Assembly (NCBI RefSeq): GCF_038004425.1
Contig: NZ_JBBORC010000001.1
Location: 3,485,001-3,542,500 of the forward strand
Length of the DNA: 57,500 nucleotides
Direction: 5' to 3'
From: Solibacillus sp. FSL W7-1464
GTDB lineage: Bacteria; Bacillota; Bacilli; Bacillales_A; Planococcaceae
Below, in pieces: positions 15,410 to 24,709 of this stretch (positions are counted from its first letter, which is position 1; every line of letters begins with the position of its first letter). The position numbers were made by a program, and so were the translations under genes. The notes beneath the pieces were generated by a model that was not told the origin of the DNA, did no database searches, and was given only the letters and a program-made list of their open reading frames with translations.

Positions 15410-15474
15410 TCATAGATAAGTTATTTAGGGTAACTTAGTAGAAACATCTGGACCATATTACCAGACTTATATGA
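15410..15474 (-). promoter_or_regulatory. Purine (guanine-type) riboswitch aptamer upstream of guaA
   Basis: The minus strand shows P1 TCATA/TATGA, P2 GTCTGG with loop TAATATGG, J2/3 TTTCTAC, and P3 around CCCTAAA, then ATCTATGA. The ligand-pairing position is C (guanine type). The first P3 pair is U-A instead of the usual C-G, a compensated change. The next J3/1 base is U where A is usual. The spacing is identical to the pbuG aptamer (65 nt). Confidence 0.85.
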
Positions 15475-15525
15475 AGGCACAATACTATTTATTTTTCTAA
15501 ATTTTACTCTTTCATCGCATTAAAA

Positions 15526-17676
15526 TCAACCACTCGTACGATTGATTAAATATTCCCAAATTTCTTTCATTTCAGCTGTGTTCATTTGATTGTTCTTTTT
15601 TGCATAAATAAGGCGCTCATAAAATGCCGTCAACTCACTCATTTTCGTCGTTTCCAACTGTCGATCGACACGCATTGCAAACTGTTGCAGCGTTTCGTCC
15701 TGCCCTCGTTTTAAATGAATGCGCTCCAATTGTTTTAACAATACAAAGTAAGCTTCTTCAAATGTTGCCGCTTTTTCTAATTTTGAACGGTTCATTTGGA
15801 CAGCAAGTTTTGGCTGCCATTGCCCGCGTTTTTTCCAGACAATAATTAAGCCAATTACAACAAGTGCCAATAATACGTACAGCACCCATTTAAATTTTGA
15901 CCAGTCGATTCCATTTGTACTGTTAGTTGATTGCTTAGTTGTATCTTGCTCTTCCAAATCCGGCTGTGGTGTTTCCGGTTCTTCCATTTCAGGTAACTGC
16001 TCTTCTTCCGGAGCTTCGAAATCCACATCATAGTTAATATTCATCGGATTGCTAAACCCGATTGTCGGCTCAAAAGGCATCCAGCCAATACCGTCGATAT
16101 ACGCTTCAACCCATGAATGGGCATCATTATTCGTCACTTGATACGTAAGCATACCGTCTTGCGAAGCGATTCGTTCTCCGCTTGAAAAACCTTTTACCCA
16201 ACGTGCCTGAATCCCTATCGAACGTAGCATGACAACCATTGAAGTAGAAAAATTATCACAATAGCCAAGCCTTGTTTCAAACAAAAACTGGTCTACATAA
16301 TCTTGGTCCGCTGCCGGTACTTGTACATTTGTCGTTTCATATTGAAAGCCGCTACGCGCAAAATAACTTTCAATTGCCCGTGCCTTGTCATAAACACTGT
16401 CATACATATCCGTAATTTCATGCGTTAAATCCGTTACACGCTGCGGCAGCTTATCCGGAAGCTGTAAATAGCGCGGGTTACTTCCTGTTGAAGATGATGT
16501 ACCTTTTAAAGCAACATAACTATATTCCGGCTGTTGGAAAGTCATTTCGTATGAGGCAGGTGCAATCACATCACTGTTAATAAGCGGTAAAATTTTCTCA
16601 TTTCCAGTATTATATCTTAGCCCGGTATGCGTCCCGTCCAAATCATAGGATGTTACTCCATAAGCCTGTAATAGAAACAAATAATCTTCATTTACAGCCT
16701 GTACTTCCACCGACTGGGGCTCTTTACTTCCAGGTGTGATTGAAAGCGGCAGCGGATCTGATAACTGAAGTGTTTGCTGCTCTGACTCATCGCTCGATTG
16801 TTCCCAACCTTTAGACGTATAAACGTCCTTCGTCTCCACACGCCAATATTGACGGATTGGTGTTTTTATTTCATAGACAAGCGTATTGTCACCTGCAAAC
16901 GGTCCGCCCAGTCGCTCATCATTTTCCCCGTAACCAACTGTTGCAACCGATTGACTCCCATTACCGCTAATACCTGCAATGCTTTTTACATAAGGCACCG
17001 GATCTGACCATTGCGGCTCTGCTTTCGGCATAATTGTTGCAACAATACCGGCCAACATGACAAAAATAACAATCGGAGTCGCATACTTCAAGTAGTTCAT
17101 CCAATCTTTTTGCATTTCCGCTGCCTGCATAAGCCGTTTTATAAACAGTAAAGAAGTAAGCACAAGACCTAGCAGCATTACTTTTATAATCGCCTCTGTG
17201 CCATCGTATGCAGTAAAAGTATCGAGTGTCCCGATAAAAAATACTGTAAGCAGCAGGAAATAGTAAATGCTGTAGCGCACACTTACCCAATGCTGAATTA
17301 AATAAATGAGCATCCAGATCAAGATGAAAAACAGGCTCGTCCGGAATGGGTCACTTACATAAATCCATTCCCCCGCAAGCAGTACATCCAAATTATATTT
17401 CAATTCTCCCGATAGAAATTGCATCGTCGGCAATGCCTTATCGTTATACACACTGACTATGAACCACGTAATGTAAGCCAATTTAATGAGCCAATTAAAA
17501 ATAAAGGGCAGTGTAAATATTCCCAGCAGTAAACATAGCCCTACGAATAATACAAACTGCATAAAGTAGCCGGTGTTCGTCAATTCCATAACCGGCACTA
17601 GCCATTCCCGTAAAATCAGAAAAATAATAAAATAAAAAATTGCGAGTTCTATTTTTTCGGCTGTGCTGCGTCTCAT
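15526..17676 (-). CDS. yebA: Membrane transglutaminase-like protein (YebA/TgpA type)
   Basis: A 716-residue membrane protein. About six or seven helices fill residues 10-220. An extracytoplasmic region follows, with a transglutaminase-like core: the Cys in RLGYCDNFSTSMV (about residue 472), the His in DAHSWVEAYI (about 520) and GWMPFEPT. Another helix lies near residues 596-615 (VLYVLLALVVIGLIIVW), followed by a cytoplasmic DUF4129-like tail. The start overlaps the yeaD stop by ATGA, and with yeaC it forms the MoxR-DUF58-transglutaminase operon seen in B. subtilis upstream of guaA. The physiological substrate is unknown. Confidence 0.88.
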   Translation of the reverse strand: MRRSTAEKIELAIFYFIIFLILREWLVPVMELTNTGYFMQFVLFVGLCLLLGIFTLPFIFNWLIKLAYITWFIVSVYNDKALPTMQFLSGELKYNLDVLLAGEWIYVSDPFRTSLFFILIWMLIYLIQHWVSVRYSIYYFLLLTVFFIGTLDTFTAYDGTEAIIKVMLLGLVLTSLLFIKRLMQAAEMQKDWMNYLKYATPIVIFVMLAGIVATIMPKAEPQWSDPVPYVKSIAGISGNGSQSVATVGYGENDERLGGPFAGDNTLVYEIKTPIRQYWRVETKDVYTSKGWEQSSDESEQQTLQLSDPLPLSITPGSKEPQSVEVQAVNEDYLFLLQAYGVTSYDLDGTHTGLRYNTGNEKILPLINSDVIAPASYEMTFQQPEYSYVALKGTSSSTGSNPRYLQLPDKLPQRVTDLTHEITDMYDSVYDKARAIESYFARSGFQYETTNVQVPAADQDYVDQFLFETRLGYCDNFSTSMVVMLRSIGIQARWVKGFSSGERIASQDGMLTYQVTNNDAHSWVEAYIDGIGWMPFEPTIGFSNPMNINYDVDFEAPEEEQLPEMEEPETPQPDLEEQDTTKQSTNSTNGIDWSKFKWVLYVLLALVVIGLIIVWKKRGQWQPKLAVQMNRSKLEKAATFEEAYFVLLKQLERIHLKRGQDETLQQFAMRVDRQLETTKMSELTAFYERLIYAKKNNQMNTAEMKEIWEYLINRTSG

Positions 17677-18860
17677 GCGTGCTTCACCTCCGAATACTTG
17701 CGCTGCAATTCATCCATACCGATATAGTGCACTTCATTATTCTGGCTTATATGCGGCACCGGATCTTTTTGATCACTTACGACAAAGCAAATAATTTTAC
17801 GGGCATATTTCGTTCCGGCATTCAATACTTCTTGCAGTTCCGGGGTCATTTCACCTGTTATGACGACCACAACAGAGCGGCTCATCATTTTTTGTTCTTC
17901 AAACAACAGACGTTCGACACCAAACTGCGCATCCGGTTCAACTGTCGCTAAATGCTGCAGCACCTTTTCATATTGTTTGCCTGTCTTAATTACCGGCGTA
18001 AAATACCGGTCAATCCCAACACTCAAAAAAGAAATATCGCCCTGTTTTTTTACAATTTTCTTTATATAAGACGCCGTGTAATCGACAACATCATCAAAGC
18101 TCTTCTGTACTGCGCGATCGATTAGCACAAATGTATTTTGTGATTTCTGATCTTCAAATTCCTTCGTACGCAGTTCACCATTTTTCGCAAATGACTTCCA
18201 GTGAATCCAGGAAAAGCGGTCCCCCGGTACATATTCGCGCACACCTGTCGCAACCGTTGTATCCTTGATCAAAGAATAGCGGGATTGACTTGTACCCTGG
18301 TCATATTGCATTCCAATCGGCAATAATTTGACGTCGGATACTTTCGGATAGACTAAAAATAACTGCGGATGATTTATTACTACATTCCGTATTGTCCATC
18401 CAAAAAAGTCCGTACATGTAAACAGCAATCCTCTAAAATGATGCTCCCCGCGTTTTAACTCCTTCAATTCATACGTCCACTTAAACTCTCGTTTCCACCC
18501 AACCAAAAATAGTTTCGTTACATTTCCGTTCGGCTTTTCAAAGTGCTCCTCCCTCATCGGCAGTTCTCGCACCATCATGAAAACAAACGGAAACCAGCTC
18601 GTATTCCGGAATGTTACAGTAACTTGGACATCGCTCCCACGTTCAATTCGTTCTTTCGATAAAGTCCGGGATATTTCTTTAAAACGTATCGGGATAATCG
18701 CCAGTAAAATCGAATAGACCAAAAACGGCAGAATCGTGAAGAAAACAAACCAGCTAACAAAGCCCCCTTGGAACATTGCATAGCAATACGTAATAATAAG
18801 TAACGAAACAACAGTAATTAAACGTCCGCCATGCTTCAGAAACTGCTTGATTCCCTTCAT
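17673..18860 (-). CDS. yeaD: DUF58 membrane protein (YeaD type)
   Basis: A 395-residue protein with two N-terminal membrane helices (residues about 13-55). A beta-rich region and the DUF58 signature follow (REYVPGDRFSWIHWKSFAK, residues about 205-223), leading into a von Willebrand A-like fold. It partners MoxR ATPases in many bacteria. Its start overlaps the yeaC stop (TAATG) and its stop overlaps the yebA start (ATGA), so all three are translationally coupled. Confidence 0.9.
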   Translation of the reverse strand: MKGIKQFLKHGGRLITVVSLLIITYCYAMFQGGFVSWFVFFTILPFLVYSILLAIIPIRFKEISRTLSKERIERGSDVQVTVTFRNTSWFPFVFMMVRELPMREEHFEKPNGNVTKLFLVGWKREFKWTYELKELKRGEHHFRGLLFTCTDFFGWTIRNVVINHPQLFLVYPKVSDVKLLPIGMQYDQGTSQSRYSLIKDTTVATGVREYVPGDRFSWIHWKSFAKNGELRTKEFEDQKSQNTFVLIDRAVQKSFDDVVDYTASYIKKIVKKQGDISFLSVGIDRYFTPVIKTGKQYEKVLQHLATVEPDAQFGVERLLFEEQKMMSRSVVVVITGEMTPELQEVLNAGTKYARKIICFVVSDQKDPVPHISQNNEVHYIGMDELQRKYSEVKHA

Positions 18861-19801
18861 TACTGTGCATACCTTTTAACAGGAACATGGACATAACGAA
18901 GAACACTTTCAATCACTTTTTCTTCCGTAATTCCTTCATAGCGTGTTTCTGCTTTTAAAATAATCCGGTGGCCGAAAACGAATTTCGCTAAATATTGAAT
19001 ATCGTCCGGGATGACATAGTCTCTCCCTTTCATAAAGGCATAGCTTTGCGCGGCACGCATCAATGCGATGGAAGCACGGGGACTTACACCTAAATACACG
19101 TTTTCGTGATGACGTGTATGTTGTGCGATCGACACGATATATTCTTTAATATTGTTTTCTACATGTACTTGTTTTACTTGTTCCCTTAAATCATTCAACT
19201 GTTCAATTGTCAGTACCGGGAAAAGGTCATCAATCGGAACCGATCTTTCAGCCCGATTTAGCACTTCAATTTCCTCTTCCTTCGTCGGATAGCCCATTTT
19301 TATTTTCAGTAAAAATCGGTCCAGCTGCGCTTCCGGAAGCGGGTATGTCCCTTCATATTCAATCGGGTTTTGTGTTGCCATTACAAAGAAAGGTTTCGGC
19401 AGTTGAATTGTTTCACCGTCTACCGTAATAGACCCCTCTTCCATACTTTCCAATAAAGCGGCCTGTGTTTTTGGTGACGTACGGTTAATTTCATCCGCCA
19501 GTACAATATTGCCGACAATCGGCCCCGGACGGAACTCAAACTGCAATGATTTCGGATTATATATTGAAACGCCAATTACATCAGAGGGTAATAAATCCGG
19601 TGTAAATTGAATACGTTTAAAACTTGCACCTAAAGACTTTGAAAGCGCACGTACCATCATCGTTTTCCCCACGCCCGGCACGTCTTCCAGTAATACATGC
19701 CCTCCTGCTAATAATGAAACAATACTTAGCTCGGCAATCTCTCTTTTTCCTATCATAACTTTTTCGATATTTCTGATTATTCCTTCGATCTGCTCATTCA
19801 T
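18860..19801 (-). CDS. yeaC: MoxR-family AAA+ ATPase (YeaC type)
   Basis: A 313-residue AAA+ ATPase, thought to act as a chaperone for the assembly of partner complexes. Walker A reads DVPGVGKTMM (residues about 37-46), Walker B is VLADEINR, then sensor MATQNPIEYEGTYPLPEAQLDRF, and a C-terminal lid follows. The frame opens at 19864, but ATG 19801 is chosen because GGGAGGAC sits just upstream and the protein then begins MNEQIEGIIRNIEKVMIGK as in relatives. It is the first gene of the yeaC-yeaD-yebA operon. Confidence 0.92.
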   Translation of the reverse strand: MNEQIEGIIRNIEKVMIGKREIAELSIVSLLAGGHVLLEDVPGVGKTMMVRALSKSLGASFKRIQFTPDLLPSDVIGVSIYNPKSLQFEFRPGPIVGNIVLADEINRTSPKTQAALLESMEEGSITVDGETIQLPKPFFVMATQNPIEYEGTYPLPEAQLDRFLLKIKMGYPTKEEEIEVLNRAERSVPIDDLFPVLTIEQLNDLREQVKQVHVENNIKEYIVSIAQHTRHHENVYLGVSPRASIALMRAAQSYAFMKGRDYVIPDDIQYLAKFVFGHRIILKAETRYEGITEEKVIESVLRYVHVPVKRYAQ

Positions 19802-19897
19802 GAATTGTCCTCCCACCTGAAATTGTTGCATCTTTGGCATGTAGTTTAAGCATAACGAAAACAAAATGCGAGTACAACTAGTTTCCCTTTAAAATGG

Positions 19898-19936
19898 AAA
19901 ATCACCCCACTTCATCAAAAAGAAGTAAGGTGATTT
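19898..19936 (-). terminator. nadE terminator
   Basis: On the minus strand AAATCACCTTACTTC pairs with GAAGTGGGGTGATTT, followed by a short T-run. Confidence 0.7.
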
Positions 19937-19954
19937 AACATGATCAACCGTCTA

Positions 19955-20779
19955 TTATTGTTTCCAAAAATCATCGAAAATTGTAATCGGCATATGACGT
20001 TTATGCATCGAGCGCAAGTAATGTCCTTCAAGCTTTTCACGTGCCTGCTCGGGTATTTCCTTGCCTTCCAAATAATCATCAATTTGCTCGTACGTAACAC
20101 CAAGCGCTACTTCATCCGGCAGTGCAGGGCGGTTTTCCTCTAAATCAGCTGTCGGAATTTTTTCATATAAATGTACAGGACAGTTTAAATGCTTTAAAAT
20201 TGCCCGGCCTTGGCGTTTATTTAAACGGAAAATCGGCATTAAATCCGTGCCGCCATCGCCATACTTCGTATAAAAGCCAGTTACGGCTTCTGCAGCATGA
20301 TCTGTGCCAAGTACGACACCATCATTCGATGCTGCAATCGAATATTGTACCTTCATTCGTTCACGCGCTTTCTCATTTCCTTTTGCAAAATCACTTAATG
20401 TAATTCCTGCTTCCAAAAGCGCATTTACGCTTGCATCTACAGCATTTTTAATATTAACCGTATAAACTTTTGTCGGTTTAATGAAATCGAGTGCATCTTG
20501 GCAATCTTTTTCATCGAATTGTTTGCCATAAGGTAATCTTACCGCCCAGAACGAGTAATCGGATGCTCCCGCTTCTTCATTTAGTTCATCGACAGCCATT
20601 TGCGCAAGCTTACCCGTTAACGTTGAATCTTGCCCACCGCTAATACCGAGCACAAATCCTTTCAAGAAAGGATGATGTTTTGCGTATTCCTTTAAAAAAT
20701 CAATAGACTTACGGATTTCCTCTTCTACATCGATTGTCGGCTGTACTTTTAACTCTTCAATAATTTGTTGTTGCAACAT
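19955..20779 (-). CDS. nadE: NAD+ synthase, ammonia-dependent
   Basis: Makes NAD+ from deamido-NAD+, ATP and ammonia, the last step of NAD biosynthesis. The 274-residue protein carries the PP-loop [16 protein letters not shown] (residues about 44-59) and [20 protein letters not shown]. It ends in a conserved [10 protein letters not shown] segment. ATG 20779 is used because GTGAGG lies 9 bases upstream; a GTG at 20794 is the alternative. B. subtilis NadE has 272 residues. It lies 18 bases after pncB in the same operon, joining nicotinate salvage to NAD synthesis. Confidence 0.96.
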   Translation of the reverse strand: MLQQQIIEELKVQPTIDVEEEIRKSIDFLKEYAKHHPFLKGFVLGISGGQDSTLTGKLAQMAVDELNEEAGASDYSFWAVRLPYGKQFDEKDCQDALDFIKPTKVYTVNIKNAVDASVNALLEAGITLSDFAKGNEKARERMKVQYSIAASNDGVVLGTDHAAEAVTGFYTKYGDGGTDLMPIFRLNKRQGRAILKHLNCPVHLYEKIPTADLEENRPALPDEVALGVTYEQIDDYLEGKEIPEQAREKLEGHYLRSMHKRHMPITIFDDFWKQ

Positions 20780-20797
20780 AGACAATGTCCTCACTCC

Positions 20798-22267
20798 TTA
20801 TCGTTCTTCGAGTTCTGTTACCATATCGCGCACTTCCTGGATATTGCGCATTTTGTTATCCCAGCACTTCTGGCTTAAATCAACCGGATATTCCTCAGGA
20901 TTTAACGAACGTTTATATTCATCCCAAAGCAATTCCAAGTTATCGAACGCATACTGGCGAATCTCCATTAACGCTGGATTTTTATAAACAATCTCACCGC
21001 TGTCAATCACTTTCCGGTGCAATTCCTTCGCCTCAAAGTTCGTTACGAATTTCGAGATAAACGTATGCACCGGATGGAACATTTTGATTCTTTCCTCAGC
21101 AGCAGGATTTTCATCAGCCATTGCGATATAGTCCCCTTCTGATTTCCCGCTTTTCTTATTAATAATCCGGTAAACTCTTTTCAAACCAGGTGTCGTTACC
21201 TTTTCAGCATTGGCTGAAATTTTAATCGTATCTTCCATTTCACCGTGATCATTTTCGATGGATACCATTTTATAAACAGCACCCAAAGCAGGCTGGTCAT
21301 ATGCAGTAATGAGTTTTGTACCAATACCCCACATATCCACTCGGGCACCTTGCGCTTTTAAGTTTAAGATCGTATATTCATCCAAGTCATTGGAAACAAT
21401 AATTTTCGCATCCGGAAATCCTGCTTCATCCAGCATCCGGCGCGACTCTTTGGAAAGAAAGGCAATATCTCCGCTGTCTAGACGAATTCCGATAAAATTA
21501 ATTTTATCGCCAAGTTCTTTTGCTACTTGGATCGCCGTCGGAACTCCTGATTTTAACGTATTGTACGTATCAACTAAAAACACGCAGTCTTTATGGCGCT
21601 TCGCATACGAATGGAATGCATCATAATCATTTTTATACGCTTGAACCAATGCATGTGCATGTGTACCTGATACAGGGATATTAAACAGTTTCCCTGCCCG
21701 TACATTTGAAGTGGATTCAAAACCGCCGATTACTGCAGCACGAGCTCCCCATACAGCAGCGTCCATCTCTTGCGCACGGCGTGTACCGAATTCCATCGCG
21801 ATTTCCTTTTGGACAACTTGCTTAATACGGCTCGCTTTTGTCGCAATCAGCGTTTGGTAGTTTACAATGTTCAATAGAGCTGTTTCAATGAGCTGCGCTT
21901 CCACTAGCGGCGCTTCAATCCGCACAATTGGCTCATTCGCGAAAACAAGTTCGCCTTCTTCCATCGAATACATGGAACCTGTAAAACGAATCGTTTTTAA
22001 GTACTCGATAAAATCTTCTTTATATTGGAGTTCATCTCGTAAATATGCGATATCGGTTTCACTGAATCGAAAATCTTTCAAATAATTCAGCATGCGCTCC
22101 AATCCGGCAAAAATTGCATAGCCGTTCCCGAATGGCAATTGTCTGAAATACAACTCAAATACAGCTTTCCGATTATGCATTCCGTCTGCCCAATAGCTTT
22201 CCGCCATATTAATTTGATATAAATCGGTATGCAAAGCAAAACTATCATCTACATACTTTTCATTCAT
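20798..22267 (-). CDS. pncB: Nicotinate phosphoribosyltransferase
   Basis: Makes nicotinate mononucleotide from nicotinate and PRPP with ATP, feeding NAD synthesis. The 489-residue protein has the family N-terminus LHTDLYQINMAESYW, FELYFRQLPF, then EFGTRRAQEMDAAVWGARA and the phosphoribosyl-binding region around SGTHAHALVQAY and GIRLDSGDIAFLSKE. ATG 22267 follows AAGAAGGGA; the upstream extension to 22315 is unsupported. It is the first gene of the pncB-nadE operon. Confidence 0.96.
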   Translation of the reverse strand: MNEKYVDDSFALHTDLYQINMAESYWADGMHNRKAVFELYFRQLPFGNGYAIFAGLERMLNYLKDFRFSETDIAYLRDELQYKEDFIEYLKTIRFTGSMYSMEEGELVFANEPIVRIEAPLVEAQLIETALLNIVNYQTLIATKASRIKQVVQKEIAMEFGTRRAQEMDAAVWGARAAVIGGFESTSNVRAGKLFNIPVSGTHAHALVQAYKNDYDAFHSYAKRHKDCVFLVDTYNTLKSGVPTAIQVAKELGDKINFIGIRLDSGDIAFLSKESRRMLDEAGFPDAKIIVSNDLDEYTILNLKAQGARVDMWGIGTKLITAYDQPALGAVYKMVSIENDHGEMEDTIKISANAEKVTTPGLKRVYRIINKKSGKSEGDYIAMADENPAAEERIKMFHPVHTFISKFVTNFEAKELHRKVIDSGEIVYKNPALMEIRQYAFDNLELLWDEYKRSLNPEEYPVDLSQKCWDNKMRNIQEVRDMVTELEER

Positions 22268-22544
22268 CGTAAGTTCCCTTCTTCCAAAACATAATTTAGT
22301 CATAGTATACACCATCTTTAATTAATTCGAAGTATGAAGATTCTTTCTTCCATGTTACCTACTTTTATATGGCAGTTAATTTTGCTGTGCTGATTAGATA
22401 GTTTTCCCCAATCGACTAAATAAAAAACGTTTTGAAACTTTTGTCCGTCCGTCTATTTCTAGATTTCAACAGTCCAACAAACCTTATTCCACCTTCCTTT
22501 TTTTTACATCATCTCATAATGCGATTAAATCAATCGAAAATTCA

Positions 22545-22597
22545 TGTTAATTTTCCTAACATTAGTTATTGATTTATCCGAAAATTCAATTTATCAT
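22545..22597 (+). promoter_or_regulatory. TnrA/GlnR-type box and SigA promoter of glnK-amtB
   Basis: TGTTAATTTTCCTAACA (22545-22561) fits TGTNA-N7-TNACA exactly. A SigA promoter follows: TTGATT (22569-22574), 17 bases, TATCAT (22592-22597). The box centre is about 51 bases upstream of the likely start, the spacing of TnrA-activated promoters such as B. subtilis nrgAB. A palindrome ATGTTAGATAACAT (22596-22609) overlaps the start region. Confidence 0.8.
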
Positions 22598-22629
22598 GTT
22601 AGATAACATAACACAAGGAGTTGTTGAGC

Positions 22630-22971
22630 ATGAAAAAAATTGAGGCGATTATTCGACCTGAGGTGTTTGCACAAGTTCGAGAAGGTTTGGCTCTTGAAGG
22701 AATTGATGGTTTAAGTATTTCCGAGATTGCCGGAGCTGGACGACAAGAAGGGAAAATCGGATTATTTCGCGGAAACTCTTTCTCAATGGAATTTTCGCAA
22801 AAGCTCAAGCTCGAAATGGTTGTTGACAATGCAAAAGTTCAACCGATTATTGATGTATTATTGCGTGAAGCTTCTACAGGTGAAGTTGGTGACGGTAAGA
22901 TCTTTATTTACCCTGTAGAGCAGGCGATTCGTATACGTACAAAAGAGCTCGGCTCAATTGCAATTGACTAA
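22630..22971 (+). CDS. glnK: PII-type nitrogen regulatory protein GlnK
   Basis: A 113-residue trimeric signal protein that senses ATP/ADP and 2-oxoglutarate and plugs the ammonium channel. It shows the PII pattern: MKKIEAIIRPE, GRQEGKIGLFRG, LKLEMVVDN, then GEVGDGKIFIYPVEQAIRIR. The T-loop reads RGNSFSMEF and has no Tyr at the uridylylation position, as expected where no GlnD pathway operates. ATG 22630 follows AGGAG at 9 bases. It precedes amtB in one operon. Confidence 0.95.
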   Translation: MKKIEAIIRPEVFAQVREGLALEGIDGLSISEIAGAGRQEGKIGLFRGNSFSMEFSQKLKLEMVVDNAKVQPIIDVLLREASTGEVGDGKIFIYPVEQAIRIRTKELGSIAID

Positions 22972-22999
22972 AAAATATTCCTAAAAGGAGGAGTTATTA

Positions 23000-24352
23000 A
23001 TGACAAATGAAGCATTGGAATTATCGATTAACTTAGTTTGGGTAATGCTTGGGGCGTTTTTCGTATTCTTCATGCATGCGGGATTCGCGATGGTAGAAGC
23101 AGGGTTTACACGCTCTAAAAATGCCGTCAATATTTTAATGAAAAACATTTTAACAATTTCAATAGGAGGTCTTGTCTACTTCGCAGTCGGATATGCCATT
23201 ATGTTCGGTGAAAGTTCAGGTGGATTGATCGGTTCTTCCGGTTTTGCATTAAGCGGTGTAGATGATATCGCATTTTTCGTATTCCAGGCAATGTTTGCTG
23301 CAACATGCGCAACGATTATTTCAGGTGCTGTTGCTGAACGTACAAATATTATGGCCTATATGGCATTGGTCGTTATCATGACAGCTATTATTTATCCGGT
23401 TGTCGGGCATTGGGTATGGCAAGGTGATGGCTGGTTAACTTCTTTAGGCTTCGTCGATTTTGCCGGCTCAACTGTTGTACATTTAACTGGTGCTGTTGGA
23501 GCTGTAGTTGTCGCAGCAATCGTCGGTCCTCGTATCGGGAAGTATGCTAAAGGTGTTGTAAACGTTATTCCTGGTCACTCCATTCCACTTGGCGCATTAG
23601 GGGTTTTCATCCTTTGGTTAGGTTGGTACGGCTTTAATGGTGCATCAACATTGGCAGCAGATCCGGCACTGGTTCCTGGCGTTATTGCAAATACTTTCTT
23701 ATCTGCATCTGCCGGTGTAATTGCTACTGCATTTTATACACGTCTTCGTTATGGCTTTATCGATGGTTCTTTAACATTAAACGGCGCTTTAGCTGGTTTA
23801 GTAAGTATTACGGCCGGTGCTGCTAACTTAAGCATTGTCGGATCTATTATCGCAGGTGCTGTTGGAGGCGTTGTGTTAGTAGAAGCTGTCCGCTTTATTG
23901 AACATAAACTAAAAGTGGATGATCCGGTTGGCGCTGTTGCCGTACACGGTGTAGCAGGTATTTGGGGTACATTGGCAGTCGGTTTATTCGATACTGCTGG
24001 CGGCGGTCTATTTTACGGCGGTGGTGCTGCATTACTAGGCGTGCAGGCTTTAGGTGTTGTCGCAGTAATCGCTTGGACTGCAAGCACTGTTGCCATTGCA
24101 ACATATATTATCAAAGCATTTATTCCTCTGCGTGTTACACATGAAGAAGAAGTCCAAGGTTTGGATATTGCGGAACATGGTGCATACGCTTATGAAATGC
24201 AAGAAACTTTTAAAGGTCTTTCAAAACCAAATGACAGTTTTGCCCAACGCTTAACGAACTTAGGGAAAGTTCCTACCCCTTCCAACGTACAAGACAGCGG
24301 GTCTAAAACTAAAGCCGGGTTCCCGAATTCTTTAAGCTCTACAAAGAGCTAA
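23000..24352 (+). CDS. amtB: Ammonium transporter (AmtB/NrgA)
   Basis: A 450-residue membrane channel for ammonium, with about 11 helices. Diagnostic parts are MHAGFAMVEAGFTRSKN near residues 25-41, TVVHLTGAVGA with the first pore His, GWYGFNGAS, and AVHGVAGIWGTLAVG with the second pore His. The C-terminal tail contains the GLDIAEHGAYAYE segment that couples to PII proteins. ATG 23000 follows AAAGGAGG, 28 bases after glnK. Confidence 0.97.
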   Translation: MTNEALELSINLVWVMLGAFFVFFMHAGFAMVEAGFTRSKNAVNILMKNILTISIGGLVYFAVGYAIMFGESSGGLIGSSGFALSGVDDIAFFVFQAMFAATCATIISGAVAERTNIMAYMALVVIMTAIIYPVVGHWVWQGDGWLTSLGFVDFAGSTVVHLTGAVGAVVVAAIVGPRIGKYAKGVVNVIPGHSIPLGALGVFILWLGWYGFNGASTLAADPALVPGVIANTFLSASAGVIATAFYTRLRYGFIDGSLTLNGALAGLVSITAGAANLSIVGSIIAGAVGGVVLVEAVRFIEHKLKVDDPVGAVAVHGVAGIWGTLAVGLFDTAGGGLFYGGGAALLGVQALGVVAVIAWTASTVAIATYIIKAFIPLRVTHEEEVQGLDIAEHGAYAYEMQETFKGLSKPNDSFAQRLTNLGKVPTPSNVQDSGSKTKAGFPNSLSSTKS

Positions 24353-24420
24353 AAGCGAAATGTGCGCCCCCTTCCCCCGCACATTTTCGAACCATTCTTT
24401 CAATAAATTATAAACTGAGC

Positions 24421-24466
24421 AAGGAGCTGTTCTGGAATTTTTTCAGACAGCTCCTTGTTATTTTGC
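24421..24466 (+). terminator. Terminator of glnK-amtB
   Basis: AAGGAGCTG pairs with CAGCTCCTT, with an added TCTG/CAGA pairing, followed by TTATTTT. A weaker hairpin (24358-24386) lies just after the amtB stop. Confidence 0.75.
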
Positions 24467-24493
24467 TTTCTTCACTCAATAGGATTATCCTAA

Positions 24494-24628
24494 TATATAG
24501 AAATTGGCAATGAAGGAACAACATATGATAGAACAAGCTATTCTATTCACTTTAACAATGCAGTATTTGAAGCGAATCAATTAATAGATATCCGTCTCAC
24601 GCATGTAGAAGGTCAAAATGGGTATTAA
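24494..24628 (+). pseudogene. Possible remnant of a lost gene
   Basis: An open frame of 44 codons without a start reads protein-like (IGNEGTTYDRTSYSIHF, then LIDIRLTHVEGQNGY) and ends at TAA 24626-24628. No ribosome-binding site or start is present. It may be the C-terminal relic of a decayed gene; I do not recognise the family. Confidence 0.3.
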
Positions 24629-24709
24629 TTAAGGCGACTGTTCGTAATCTATGAAAATAGCGCTATGGTATAATTTTAAGAAAATGACGAATTTTAAGGA
24701 GATGTTTTT

